From positions 1 through 64,000 of the forward strand of contig CALJSB010000040.1 in assembly GCA_937976305.1 (NCBI GenBank): a stretch of DNA of 64,000 bases. The letters are read 5' to 3'. Shown in pieces: positions 1 through 6,357 of the stretch. The stretch is from an uncultured Acidimicrobiales bacterium (lineage in GTDB: Bacteria > Actinomycetota > Acidimicrobiia > Acidimicrobiales > SZUA-35). Position numbers and translations under genes: made by a program. Position 1 is the first letter of the stretch. Every line of letters begins with the position of its first letter. The notes below the pieces were generated by a model. That model worked only from the letters and a program-made list of their open reading frames with translations. It was not told the DNA's origin and searched no databases.

Positions 1-25
1 CGATGTGGGACAGAACGTGGGACAC
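1..25 (+). repeat. Partial copy A of 109-bp island repeat
   Basis: The first 25 bases match the last 25 bases of the repeats at 1543-1651 and 3407-3515, with the paired GTGGGACA half-units spaced by 4 nt. The copy continues to the left of the window. As at 3407-3515, it is followed directly by a toxin-antitoxin operon. Confidence 0.75.
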
Positions 26-66
26 TCCTTCCGGTGGATGGCATTGGCAAACTTTGCCATTGGTTC

Positions 67-72
67 TACGGT
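67..72 (+). promoter_or_regulatory. Leaderless -10 box of parD
   Basis: TACGGT, with 6 nt to the ATG at 79. The same hexamer serves the genes at 36030 and, on the minus strand, 46538. Confidence 0.5.
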
Positions 73-78
73 GTGGTG

Positions 79-309
79 ATGACCACGATGAATGTGTCGT
101 TGCCGGATGAGTTGAAGGACTTCGTCGACGAGCGCGTCGATCGGAGTGGGTATGGGTCGACGAGTGAGTATGTGCGAGATCTGATTCGTCGCGATCGTGA
201 GCGGCAGCAGTTGCGTGAGTTGATTGTTGAGGGGCTTGGATCTGAGCAGGTTGGTCCTGCTGACGAGGCGTTCTTTGCTGGGTTGCGTTCCAAGATCTCT
301 GGTAGCTGA
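79..309 (+). CDS. parD: ParD-like ribbon-helix-helix antitoxin
   Basis: A 76-residue protein with the ParD/CopG fold. The N-terminal strand MNVSLPDEL is followed by a helix ending in GSTSEYVRDLIRRD, the usual ParD signature, and an acidic C-terminal tail that in the family wraps the toxin. It should bind its own promoter as a dimer and neutralise the toxin encoded 1 nt downstream. ATG 79 is chosen because it lies 6 nt after a TACGGT box; ATG 88 is an alternative. The reading frame stays open upstream to 34 but without a plausible start signal. It follows repeat copy A, so it reads as the first gene of a mobile toxin-antitoxin unit. Confidence 0.85.
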   Translation: MTTMNVSLPDELKDFVDERVDRSGYGSTSEYVRDLIRRDRERQQLRELIVEGLGSEQVGPADEAFFAGLRSKISGS

Positions 310-310
310 G

Positions 311-625
311 GTGCCTGAAGCGCGACTGCGGGCCAAGGCGGTCGATGATGTTGAGGGCGCGGTTGATTACTACGTCGCTGAGGCTGACCGTCAGGTGGCT
401 GGCCGGTTCGTTGATGGGTTAGAGCAGGCGATTCGCACCTTGGAGCGGCATCCTGAGGTTGGGTCGTTGCGGTTCGCGTTTGAACTTGGTGTGCCTGGTC
501 TGCGGACGTTTGGTATCGAGTCGTTTCCGTACACGATCTTCTATGTGGTGCGCAGCGATCATCTCGATGTTGTGCGGTTGCTTCATTCGAGTCGTGACAT
601 TCCCAACACACTGGGAGATGTCTGA
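311..625 (+). CDS. parE: ParE/RelE-family toxin
   Basis: A 104-residue protein read from GTG 311, one base after the antitoxin stop. The order is typical of ParE: an N-terminal helix pair (AVDDVEGAVDYYVAEADRQV, then a helix through EQAIRTLERHPEVG), and a C-terminal sheet with SFPYTIFYVV and VVRLLHSSRD near residues 73-97. ParE toxins of this group act on gyrase, while RelE relatives cut mRNA; the sequence alone does not settle which. No frameshift or missing core element is seen, so this pair looks intact. The frame is open upstream inside parD, and the start is chosen from spacing. Confidence 0.82.
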   Translation: MPEARLRAKAVDDVEGAVDYYVAEADRQVAGRFVDGLEQAIRTLERHPEVGSLRFAFELGVPGLRTFGIESFPYTIFYVVRSDHLDVVRLLHSSRDIPNTLGDV

Positions 626-715
626 GCGATTCGTCGCTTAGCGCGTGAGACGCATTCGCGAAGAGCGTCAGGAGTGTTGATGTACTTCCGAAATCCTGCG
701 CTGCGTCATTCGCTA

Positions 716-721
716 TAGAAT
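716..721 (+). promoter_or_regulatory. Leaderless -10 box, small protein/NTase operon
   Basis: TAGAAT (inside TATAGAAT), with 6 nt to the GTG at 728. Confidence 0.5.
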
Positions 722-727
722 TCTTCC

Positions 728-934
728 GTGACCACGAGCAAAGCACTATCTGATGCCGACATCGCTCGTTATCGCGCGTTGGCGGAACGTTCGCTCGAAG
801 ACCATCGTGGTGTCGATCTGACTCAGGTGCGAGAGCGTCTGAGACTCACGCCGGCTGAGCGGGTCTCCCGTCTGGTTCACGAAGTCGAGATGTACACCCA
901 GATTCGTGCGTCCGTCAACGCGAACCCGGCGTAG
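728..934 (+). CDS. Small protein paired with a nucleotidyltransferase
   Basis: A 68-residue, charged, predicted all-helical protein. It contains LTQVRERLRLTPAERVSRLVHEVEM in two pieces around residues 31-55, a form seen in short partners of toxin-like nucleotidyltransferases. I do not recognise a named family. It starts at GTG 728 behind a TAGAAT box, and its TAG overlaps the next gene's GTG by one base, so the two are translationally coupled. By position and size it could be the antitoxin of the pair. That is inference from context only. Confidence 0.65.
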   Translation: MTTSKALSDADIARYRALAERSLEDHRGVDLTQVRERLRLTPAERVSRLVHEVEMYTQIRASVNANPA

Positions 935-1428
935 TGTTCGATCCTCGGCCGATCTGCCAGATCCTCAATGAAGCGGGCGTCAACTATGTCGTCGTTGGTG
1001 GGCTAGCTGCGATCGTGCATGGCTCTCCATTGCCAACGGAAGATATCGATGTTGTGCCCGAGCGCACGAGTGACAATTTTGAGCGACTCGCCGCTGCGTT
1101 GAAGCGACTCGGCGCAAAGCTGCGGACAGAGGCCGGGCCCGTCGAAGCACCAATGGACGCGGCGTTCATCCAGGCCATGCCTTTGATGTTGAATCTCGTG
1201 ACCGACTATGGCGACGTTGATCTCACCTTCGAGCCGTCCGGGCCACGGGTCGGCTACGCAGCCTGGAACGAAGAGGCTTCCGACGCGACCATCGGCGATG
1301 GCATCGTGATTCGCGTCGCCAGCCTTCAGGCCGTCATTGACTCGAAGCGTGCCGCAGATAGGCCGAAGGATCACCGCGCGCTGCCGTACCTCGAGTCTCT
1401 TCTCGACGAGATCAACCGCAACTCCTAG
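934..1428 (+). CDS. Nucleotidyltransferase-fold protein, toxin-like (AbiEii/DUF6036 type)
   Basis: A 164-residue protein of the polymerase-beta-like nucleotidyltransferase fold. Near residues 19-40 it has VVVGGLAAIVHG followed by TEDIDVV: the GG loop and the first two catalytic acids in D-x-D form. A third acid may be the aspartate of DYGDVDLTFEP near residue 93. Similar stand-alone proteins occur as the toxic half of type II or IV toxin-antitoxin pairs (AbiEii-like), and as genes copied around with mobile DNA. It is coupled to the small gene before it by a 1-nt overlap. The tRNA fragment at 1466 lies 37 nt after its stop. Confidence 0.7.
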   Translation: MFDPRPICQILNEAGVNYVVVGGLAAIVHGSPLPTEDIDVVPERTSDNFERLAAALKRLGAKLRTEAGPVEAPMDAAFIQAMPLMLNLVTDYGDVDLTFEPSGPRVGYAAWNEEASDATIGDGIVIRVASLQAVIDSKRAADRPKDHRALPYLESLLDEINRNS

Positions 1429-1465
1429 ACCTGGTGAGAGCGACAGCTTGCTCGTCTGGTTGCTT

Positions 1466-1508
1466 GCGCCCTCGGCAAGAATCGAACTTGCGACGCACGG
1501 TTTAGGAA
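1466..1508 (-). other. Duplicated 3' end of tRNA-Arg, putative distal att site
   Basis: These 43 bases are identical to 4231-4273, which span the 3' end of the intact tRNA-Arg from the discriminator side to the anticodon loop, in the same orientation. Elements that integrate into tRNA genes leave just such a copy of the tRNA 3' end at their far side. The interval between the two copies is about 2.77 kb. Confidence 0.8.
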
Positions 1509-1542
1509 TGGGCCCCGGTCGGCTGATGGCGCGGGTTATGAG

Positions 1543-1651
1543 GTGCCGGGTTGTCAACGCAGAAGCGACCGAAACGCTGGTCGCTGTGTCAGCCAGTTTC
1601 GGCATGTGACACCCCGTCCAGGGGTTCGACGTGGGACAAAACGCGGGACAC
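1543..1651 (+). repeat. Copy B of 109-bp island repeat
   Basis: About 89 percent identical to 3407-3515 by eye (roughly a dozen differences in 109 positions, no gaps). It contains a hairpin with AGCGACC/GGTCGCT arms (1564-1585), an inverted GTGTCA...TGACAC pair (1586-1591 and 1607-1612), and the direct pair GTGGGACA-AAAC-GCGGGACA at its end. It begins 34 nt after the tRNA fragment. The neighbouring toxin-antitoxin genes face the opposite way here, so the repeat is not simply their promoter. Confidence 0.85.
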
Positions 1652-1665
1652 CTTTCGGCCCGGTC

Positions 1666-1993
1666 TCAGTTCGGCGATGGCGTACGGCTGATCCAGTATC
1701 GAGGGCGGCGTCGTTGGTGGGCCACGGCAAGGATCGTGATGCTGTCTGGCTCCGCTGAGATGTAGGCGAGGTAGTAAGGAAATGGACTGACGGCTGTTCG
1801 TCGTACTTGGAGGGTCTCGTCGATTCCCTCGATGAGGGTTCCGCTGTGCGGCCATCGGGTGATGTGGTCGATGGGTTCGGTCTGCCGCCGCGAGGAAGAT
1901 GAGGCCGAGTCCGGTTTGTTGTTCTTCGTACCAGCTCGTGGCGTCTTCGAGTTCGGCTACCGCTTCGTTGAGGAGGCGGACCTGGGGTGTCAC
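1666..1993 (-). pseudogene. ParE-family toxin with a frameshift
   Basis: Reading from GTG 1993 the protein opens normally for ParE (NEAVAELEDATSWYEEQQTG, then LGLIFLAAADR). The frame is then lost near 1880. The expected remainder (IDHITRWPHSGTLIEGID, then SPFPYYLAYIS and ITILAVAHQRRRPRYW) continues in another frame to a stop at 1666. A single-base indel explains this. The toxin is therefore probably dead, or the base call is wrong. Its start overlaps the antitoxin stop in a GTGA. The antitoxin is intact, a common decay state because toxins are lost first. Confidence 0.75.
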
Positions 1994-2220
1994 TCGGGCA
2001 GGTTGGTTGCTAGTCGCTGGCGTACAGCGTCCCAGTTTTGGCTGGTTGTTGTTCCAGCGATTGTTTGCCGGGCTCGTTCTTCGATTTCATTGGCCCAGGC
2101 GGTGTTCGCGCCGTTGGGTTCAGCGGTGTCGGTGTCGAGGAGTTCGGCTGCGAGCTCAGCTCGAGCGTCTTGTGGAAGTGCGAGCGCTTCGTCGCGGAGA
2201 CTGTCTGGCTGGATGGCCAT
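1990..2220 (-). CDS. Addiction-module antitoxin, RelB/TIGR02574-like
   Basis: A 76-residue acidic helical protein. It opens with RDEALALPQDARAELAAELL (residues 9-28), the pattern of the putative addiction module component family, and ends with an IEERARQTIAG segment and a tail that would thread along a ParE partner. ATG 2220 is the first sensible start, and the stop overlaps the toxin GTG by 4 nt. The partner at 1666-1993 is frameshifted, so this may now be an orphan antitoxin. It lies inside the island between repeat copies B and C. Confidence 0.72.
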   Translation of the reverse strand: MAIQPDSLRDEALALPQDARAELAAELLDTDTAEPNGANTAWANEIEERARQTIAGTTTSQNWDAVRQRLATNLPE

Positions 2221-2311
2221 GGGTTTGAGGGTAGCGGTCTGGTCGGTTGTGGTGTTTGCGGGTGTGGGGTTGTGCTTATGGAGCCTTCGCCGCTCAGCGA
2301 ACCACCGGCAA

Positions 2312-2345
2312 GCCGCTCTGCTTCTTCTTGCGGAAGCAGAGCGGC
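2312..2345 (-). terminator. Perfect 13-bp hairpin, possible terminator
   Basis: GCCGCTCTGCTTC (2312-2324) and its exact reverse complement (2333-2345) flank an 8-nt loop. It sits about 50 nt after the stop of the decayed luciferase-family gene on the minus strand, where a terminator would be. No T-run follows on either strand, so termination is only suggested. Confidence 0.45.
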
Positions 2346-2394
2346 CCGGCATTGGTTGCGAGGAGAAGTAGACCCCGCAACGCGCCACCGCCGT

Positions 2395-3372
2395 CTACGA
2401 GTTGTCTGTGGCCGCAGCCTCGAAGTGCGCATCCGTGGCGGCTTGAACTGCCTTCTCCACTCGGTTGCCAAGCTCTTTGTGCTGGCGAATCGCTCGATCT
2501 TCCGAGCGCTTCGGGCCCGTTGCAACGCCCTGGAAGTGAGGTTTCACGTATCGTGCAAAGAGCTCATAGTGGCGCTGTTGGGCTGCCGGGTTGGCCCACT
2601 CCGTGTCCATCATCAGGTAGGAGCCGAAGCCGCCGTTCGATTGCTTTTCGAGCCGCTCGATCTGTTCGATCGCATCGTCTGGCGTACCGATCACACCAAG
2701 GCCGCTCTCATTCACCCAAGCAACTCGTTCTTCGAAACTCTCACCCGCGGCACGGAAGTGGGGAGCAGCAAGGACCTTCTGGGTGTAATGACACCAATCG
2801 TTCAGTCCGAACTTCACGTCCTGGATCGCCTGTTCTCTCGTCTCTGCCAGGTGCATTGGGCCAACGAGACGCCACTGATCCCGATCGGCCGTCTGGCCGA
2901 ACTCCTTGGCGCGTTCCTCAACGACGTCCCAGTGGTAGCCGAGCGCATCGAAGCCATCTACCGATGTCGCCCCGATCGACAGCAATCCAATGCCTTGCTG
3001 TCAGGCAATGCGGGGTCCCGTCGGTGATGCGATCGCGGCCACCGTGATGTCAAACCCATCTCGGTATGGACGGTATTGCGACTCAGCCTCAAAGAGCTTG
3101 TAGCGCGAGGTTTCATGGCTGACTGGTCCCTCGGCACGAAGGAGTCGCATCAGGACGTCGGTGTCTTTTTCCAGAGCGGCCCGTTGTTCTTCGATCGAGA
3201 TGCCGATCATTGCTGCGTCGCCGGGAAGCGCGCCTGGGCCGAGGCCGAGCATGAAACGGCCCCGAGTGAGCTGGTCCGCGAAGAACGCGCGGTCCGCCAC
3301 CCATAGAGGGTTGTGGTACGGCAGCGACACCACTCCCGTACCGAGCTTGATATGCCGAGTCTGGGGTGCGGC
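2395..3372 (-). pseudogene. Luciferase-like (LLM) flavin monooxygenase, truncated and with a nonsense codon
   Basis: Homologous to F420/FMN-dependent luciferase-like monooxygenases. From 3372 down, one frame reads AAPQTRHIKLGTGVVSLPYH, then PLWVADRAFFADQLTRGRF and LGLGPGALPGDA. It stops at TGA 3001-3003 and then continues in the same frame (GIGLLSIGATSVDGF) to TAG 2395. The family has a glycine at the stop position, so GGA to TGA is the simplest change. The N-terminal 50 or so residues are missing: similarity ends near 3372, just 35 nt right of repeat copy C. Compare the intact but distant LLM protein at 51686. The gene looks inactivated when the island was assembled. Confidence 0.8.
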
Positions 3373-3406
3373 ATGGGTCTGGTGGGGTGATGGGTGAGGC
3401 TGCAGT

Positions 3407-3515
3407 GTGCCGGGTTGTCAACGTACAAGCGGCCAAAACGCTGGTCGTTGTGTCAGCCAGGTTCGGTTTGTGACACCCTGTTCAGGGGTTCGACGTGGGA
3501 CAAAACGTGGGACAC
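3407..3515 (+). repeat. Copy C of 109-bp island repeat
   Basis: Same length and layout as 1543-1651. Its hairpin arms AGCGGCC/GGTCGTT keep pairing by G-T wobbles despite base changes, which hints that the folded form matters. The GTGTCA...TGACAC pair and the terminal GTGGGACA-AAAC-GTGGGACA are both kept. Downstream is a VapBC-like operon. No tRNA fragment precedes this copy. Confidence 0.85.
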
Positions 3516-3563
3516 TTTTTGTCGTGCGGCTTTTGTGGGGCCGATCCGCTTGTCGGCTGGCGC

Positions 3564-3569
3564 TACTCT
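3564..3569 (+). promoter_or_regulatory. Leaderless -10 box of DUF433 antitoxin
   Basis: TACTCT, with 6 nt to the ATG at 3576. Confidence 0.5.
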
Positions 3570-3575
3570 CATCGG

Positions 3576-3803
3576 ATGGCGTTCACGAGGATTACGACTG
3601 ATCCAGCGCAGATGGCTGGGGTTCCTTGTATTCGGGGTCTGCGTTTCCCCGTGGCGACAGTGGTGGCGATGGTTGCGGATGGGATGACCTCGGAGGAGAT
3701 CTTGTCTGAGCATCCAGATCTTGAAGCCGAAGACATCACGGAGGCTCTGAAGTACGCGGCGCTTGCAGTTCAAGAGCGGCAGCTGCCTTTGAAATCGGCG
3801 TGA
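3576..3803 (+). CDS. DUF433 antitoxin (VapB-like)
   Basis: A 75-residue winged-helix protein of the DUF433 family. ITTDPAQMAGVPCIRGLRFPV (split across residues 5-25) is the family hallmark, followed by ATVVAMVADGMTSEEILSEHP and the terminal DITEALKYAA helix. DUF433 proteins pair with DUF5615 PIN-like toxins, and that partner follows with a 4-nt GTGA overlap. ATG 3576 is chosen over the longer frame from 3495 because the family starts here and a TACTCT box lies 6 nt before it. Confidence 0.88.
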   Translation: MAFTRITTDPAQMAGVPCIRGLRFPVATVVAMVADGMTSEEILSEHPDLEAEDITEALKYAALAVQERQLPLKSA

Positions 3804-4177
3804 AGTTCCTGCTCGATCAGAACGTTTCGCCTGCGCTGATTGATTTCTTGTCCGAGGCTGAGCACGAGGCAGAACACGTTCGGGACCTCGGCCTGAGCAA
3901 GGCATCTGATGGTGAAGTGCTTGCGGCCACCAGCGTTGCTGGAGCCGTTTTGATCTCCTCTGACACCGACTTCGGTGAGTTGCTTGCGCGTTCCAACGCC
4001 GGTGAGCCGTCGGTGATTCTGCTGCGGCGACAGGATGGTCGTCGGGCGGGCGAGGTCGCTGGGTTGATTCTTGCCAACCTCGATGCAGTTGCCCAGGATC
4101 TTGATGATGGAGTGGTCGTTGTGCTCGACGATGATCGCGTCAGGGTGCGATCGTTACCGTTTCGGCCTGCCGAGTAG
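3800..4177 (+). CDS. DUF5615 PIN-like toxin
   Basis: A 125-residue PIN-fold protein. Residues 1-9 MKFLLDQNV hold the first acidic residue of the DUF5615 family. LISSDTDFGELL near residues 51-62 holds the next acid pair, and SVILLRRQD the core strand. It is a predicted RNase partner of the DUF433 antitoxin directly upstream. No disabling change is seen, so this pair looks intact, unlike the pair at 1666-2220. It lies last in the island; its stop is 54 nt from the 3' end of the tRNA-Arg. Confidence 0.87.
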   Translation: MKFLLDQNVSPALIDFLSEAEHEAEHVRDLGLSKASDGEVLAATSVAGAVLISSDTDFGELLARSNAGEPSVILLRRQDGRRAGEVAGLILANLDAVAQDLDDGVVVVLDDDRVRVRSLPFRPAE

Positions 4178-4230
4178 CGCTTAGATGACGAACTGGTCGT
4201 GACGGTGTCGCACTCACCGGTACGTGACGG

Positions 4231-4273
4231 GCGCCCTCGGCAAGAATCGAACTTGCGACGCACGGTTTAGGAA
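4231..4273 (-). other. tRNA-proximal att site
   Basis: The 43-bp segment shared exactly with 1466-1508. It runs from one base past the tRNA 3' end into the anticodon loop, so integration would leave the tRNA intact. Confidence 0.75.
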
Positions 4274-4304
4274 ACCGACGCTCTATCCACTGAGCTACGA
4301 GGGC
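4232..4304 (-). tRNA. tRNA-Arg (anticodon CCT)
   Basis: On the minus strand the acceptor arms GCCCTCG and CGAGGGC pair, the D arm is GCTC...GAGC, and the T arm GCAAG-TTCGATT-CTTGC is standard. The anticodon loop reads TTCCTAA, giving anticodon CCT (Arg, AGG codon). The discriminator base is G, and CCA is not encoded, as is common in actinobacteria. One anticodon-stem pair (T27-T43) is mismatched. It is the integration target of the island to its left. Confidence 0.92.
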
Positions 4305-4454
4305 TGAGAACGGCAGGCAACTTCGAAGCAGCCTGTCGGTCTAGGGCCCGAAGGATAACGGGGTCCCAGCAGCAGTCGGAGCGTCAGCCGCACAGCGCAG
4401 ACACCCTCGGTGCGCATCGAAGCGACCTCTATCGAATCACCACTCAGTCACACC

Positions 4455-4460
4455 TACGAT
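4455..4460 (+). promoter_or_regulatory. Leaderless -10 box
   Basis: TACGAT, with 7 nt to the GTG at 4468. It is the first promoter right of the tRNA and is identical in sequence to the box at 5795. Confidence 0.45.
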
Positions 4461-4467
4461 CGTCCTC

Positions 4468-5154
4468 GTGGCGACCGTCTTCCTCCACCCACTACCGGTC
4501 GATGGTTGGGCCTGGAGCAAGGTCGCCGATCGAATCGACGGTCACGTTCAGGTGATTCCCTCGCTCTACGGCCTTGGCGAAACCATGGCCGAATGGGCAT
4601 CAGCCGTTGTCGACACTCTGGACAGCGGGCCTCACACGATCGTGGGCAACTCCATCGGAGCCTCCTGTGCCGCGGAGGTTGCCCACCTTGATCCTGACCG
4701 GGTTGAGCGACTCGTGATCGTGAGTGGAAAGCTTGGTCACCGTCCAGAGCCAGCACTGCTTGACGAGGCACTCCGTGTACTTGCCGAGGAGGGGCTCGCC
4801 GCAGCGTGGACCAAGTACTGGGAGCCGTTGTTTGGCCCATCAGCCGATAGCGGGCTCGTGGAAGCGGCACGACAACGCTTGCTTGCGCTTGATGTCGACG
4901 ACGTTGCTCGAGGGGTGCGGGTCTTTCATGGCCGGGCGGACCGAACCGAGTTGTGCAAGACATGGAGCGGGCGATTGGACGTGGTGAGCGGTGCGTACGA
5001 CCGTTCGCCGACACCTGCGGTTGCGAGCCGTGGCCTCGAGTGGGCTCGCGATGGTGAGTCTCACGTTGTTGCCGGTGTCGGTCATTACGTGCCTCTGGAA
5101 GCTCCGAACGAGCTCGTCGACATCTTGTTGTCCAGTGGTCCCCGCCCACAATGA
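4468..5154 (+). CDS. Alpha/beta hydrolase
   Basis: A 228-residue protein of the alpha/beta-hydrolase fold. LHPLP (residues 6-10) forms the oxyanion strand. GNSIGA (60-65) is the nucleophile elbow with Ser62. An Asp near 158 (HGRADR) is the likely acid. GVGHYVPLEAP places the catalytic His near 206. The cap region is short (about residues 90-140). The substrate cannot be told; small esterases and C-C hydrolases share this layout. It stands alone between the tRNA and the small membrane gene at 5208, with its own TACGAT promoter. Confidence 0.85.
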   Translation: MATVFLHPLPVDGWAWSKVADRIDGHVQVIPSLYGLGETMAEWASAVVDTLDSGPHTIVGNSIGASCAAEVAHLDPDRVERLVIVSGKLGHRPEPALLDEALRVLAEEGLAAAWTKYWEPLFGPSADSGLVEAARQRLLALDVDDVARGVRVFHGRADRTELCKTWSGRLDVVSGAYDRSPTPAVASRGLEWARDGESHVVAGVGHYVPLEAPNELVDILLSSGPRPQ

Positions 5155-5195
5155 GCAGGGGACATTTGCACCTGTTCGGCACCTTCGCTTCGATC

Positions 5196-5201
5196 TAGTT
5201 T
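5196..5201 (+). promoter_or_regulatory. Leaderless -10 box
   Basis: TAGTTT, with 6 nt to the GTG at 5208. Confidence 0.45.
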
Positions 5202-5207
5202 GAAGTC

Positions 5208-5695
5208 GTGACGAACCATCACCTTCCACAGGCGCCGCCGCCATCTGGCGCTGTCGGCCATGGTGACCCGCCGGCCAAGAGCTGGGCGGCCGGGTTGGGT
5301 TGGGGTGCTCTGAGCGGCTTCTTCGGAGCGCTCGGGATGGCCATCGCTTCGTCGATCGTTGTCGGGATCTTCGGCCTGTCAGAGGGCCTCGGCCCCGCAG
5401 TAGCTCTTCTGTTCATCTACCTGCTTTTCGGCACCTTTCTTGCGGCGTTCGTGGGGCCTCTCGGCGGAGGGTTACTGGGCGGCGCGTTGGTTGGCCTCGA
5501 GCGAGTCAGCTCGGCTCCGATCGTCGGTGCGCTCACACCTGCGATCGTCTTCGTGCCCGCGTCGTTGGTATGGGGTGCGATTGATGACGGGTCGAGGGTG
5601 ATCGAGGCCGGTCTGAACTCAGGAGGATTGCGCTGCTCTATGCGCCCTTCGGGTTCGCCGCAGGCAAGTTGTTCGCCCGCCAGATGCGCGTATGA
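5208..5695 (+). CDS. Small membrane protein with apparent frameshift near 5620
   Basis: I do not recognise the family. From GTG 5208 there is a short Pro-rich cytoplasmic start and three hydrophobic stretches (about residues 30-55, 60-90 and 105-120) up to about residue 138. The frame then turns into an Arg/Ser/Pro-rich string to 5810 that looks out of frame. In the neighbouring frame, from 5624, RIALLYAPFGFAAGKLFARQ continues the membrane character and ends at TGA 5695. A one-base deletion, or a -1 shift, would join the two into about 162 residues. An AGGAGG sits at 5621-5626, right at the switch. Whether this is decay, base-call error or recoding is open. Confidence 0.55.
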
Positions 5696-5794
5696 GCCGA
5701 CGCGATCTCGAGATTCTGGAGGCTCCTACGGTCCTTTCAGACGGTGGACGACTCCAGAACGGGGTGCGAGAACATTTCGAACGTCGTCATCATC

Positions 5795-5800
5795 TACGAT
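5795..5800 (+). promoter_or_regulatory. Leaderless -10 box
   Basis: TACGAT, with 6 nt to the ATG at 5807. Confidence 0.5.
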
Positions 5801-5806
5801 CCGGCG

Positions 5807-6241
5807 ATGACCGATCGGGCGCTCGTCGCCGTCGCCGGCGCCTCGGGAGGGCTCGCGCTCACCGTGGTCGGCATGTTCCTGTCGTGGTCGCGCATCGGCG
5901 GCCGCAACCGCTCGGGGTTCGAAACCGCAGACGTGGCCTTTGCGCTCTCAGACGGCGGTGTGCCCGACATTGTCGAATGGGTCGGCCGCTGGTGGTACGC
6001 CCCTCCGGCGATGCTGCTGGTGGCCTGGGCGCTCACATTCGCGGCCAGCAACCTGCCCGTGCGAGCGCTGGGAGTTGTCTTGAGCCTCCTCGCCGTAGTG
6101 CTGTGGGTGGCTTTTGTCTGGGCTGGCGACAACTACGGATTGTTCACAATCCAGTGGTTTGGGCCGATTGTTTCGCTGTGCGGTGCGCTCATGATCGCCG
6201 GGTTCGGAACCTTGCCTCGAAGGTCGGTTCTTTTTGCGTAA
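5807..6241 (+). CDS. Small integral membrane protein
   Basis: A 144-residue protein with about four membrane helices: near residues 5-27 (VAVAGASGGLALTVVGMFL), 60-80 (MLLVAWALTFAAS), 83-103 (ALGVVLSLLAVVLWVAFVW) and 112-132. A WW pair and charged residues sit in the first loop. No catalytic or transport motif is visible and I do not recognise the family; similar orphan proteins are frequent in Acidimicrobiia. The ATG at 5807 is preferred over the longer frame from 5744 because the upstream residues are polar and a TACGAT box lies 6 nt before it. Confidence 0.65.
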   Translation: MTDRALVAVAGASGGLALTVVGMFLSWSRIGGRNRSGFETADVAFALSDGGVPDIVEWVGRWWYAPPAMLLVAWALTFAASNLPVRALGVVLSLLAVVLWVAFVWAGDNYGLFTIQWFGPIVSLCGALMIAGFGTLPRRSVLFA

Positions 6242-6309
6242 ATGTCGCATTGATGTCGACTTCTGCGAACCTTTCGGGCAAGGGCGACGTCGTACACAGC
6301 ACAAGGTTC

Positions 6310-6324
6310 GTGAGCACAGCTCAC
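6310..6324 (+). promoter_or_regulatory. Short inverted repeat before the 6358 gene
   Basis: GTGAGC-ACA-GCTCAC, 33 nt before the ATG at 6358. It may be an operator or leader hairpin. The ribosome site GGAGGA lies separately at 6345-6350. Confidence 0.35.
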
Positions 6325-6357
6325 ACAAGACAGTGAACGAAGTCGGAGGAACGAGAT

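Noticed and set aside
66-746. 226-residue minus-strand open frame
   Set aside because: Its Arg/Ser/Pro-rich translation runs antisense to parDE and has no start signal or family resemblance. It is a by-product of high GC.
2312-2345. Hairpin as a strong intrinsic terminator
   Set aside because: The stem is perfect, but no T-run follows on either strand, so I list it only as possible.
3001-3003. In-frame TGA in the luciferase-family gene as another Sec codon
   Set aside because: It replaces a glycine of the family rather than a catalytic Cys, and the same gene is truncated at its 5' end, so a nonsense mutation is the simpler reading.
2038-3027. 329-residue plus-strand frame over the monooxygenase remnant
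   Set aside because: It runs antisense to clear protein homology, and its amino acid mix is that of an out-of-frame reading.
1543-3515. Integron with attC sites
   Set aside because: Toxin-antitoxin cassettes with repeats suggested it, but the repeats lack the RYYYAAC/GTTRRRY core pair and no IntI gene is visible. The tRNA-end duplication points to tRNA-targeted integration instead.
5208-5810. Single 200-residue protein to the stop at 5810
   Set aside because: After about residue 138 the sequence becomes Arg/Ser/Pro-rich, while another frame continues the membrane character. The longer frame is probably a shadow despite its 4-nt overlap with the next gene.
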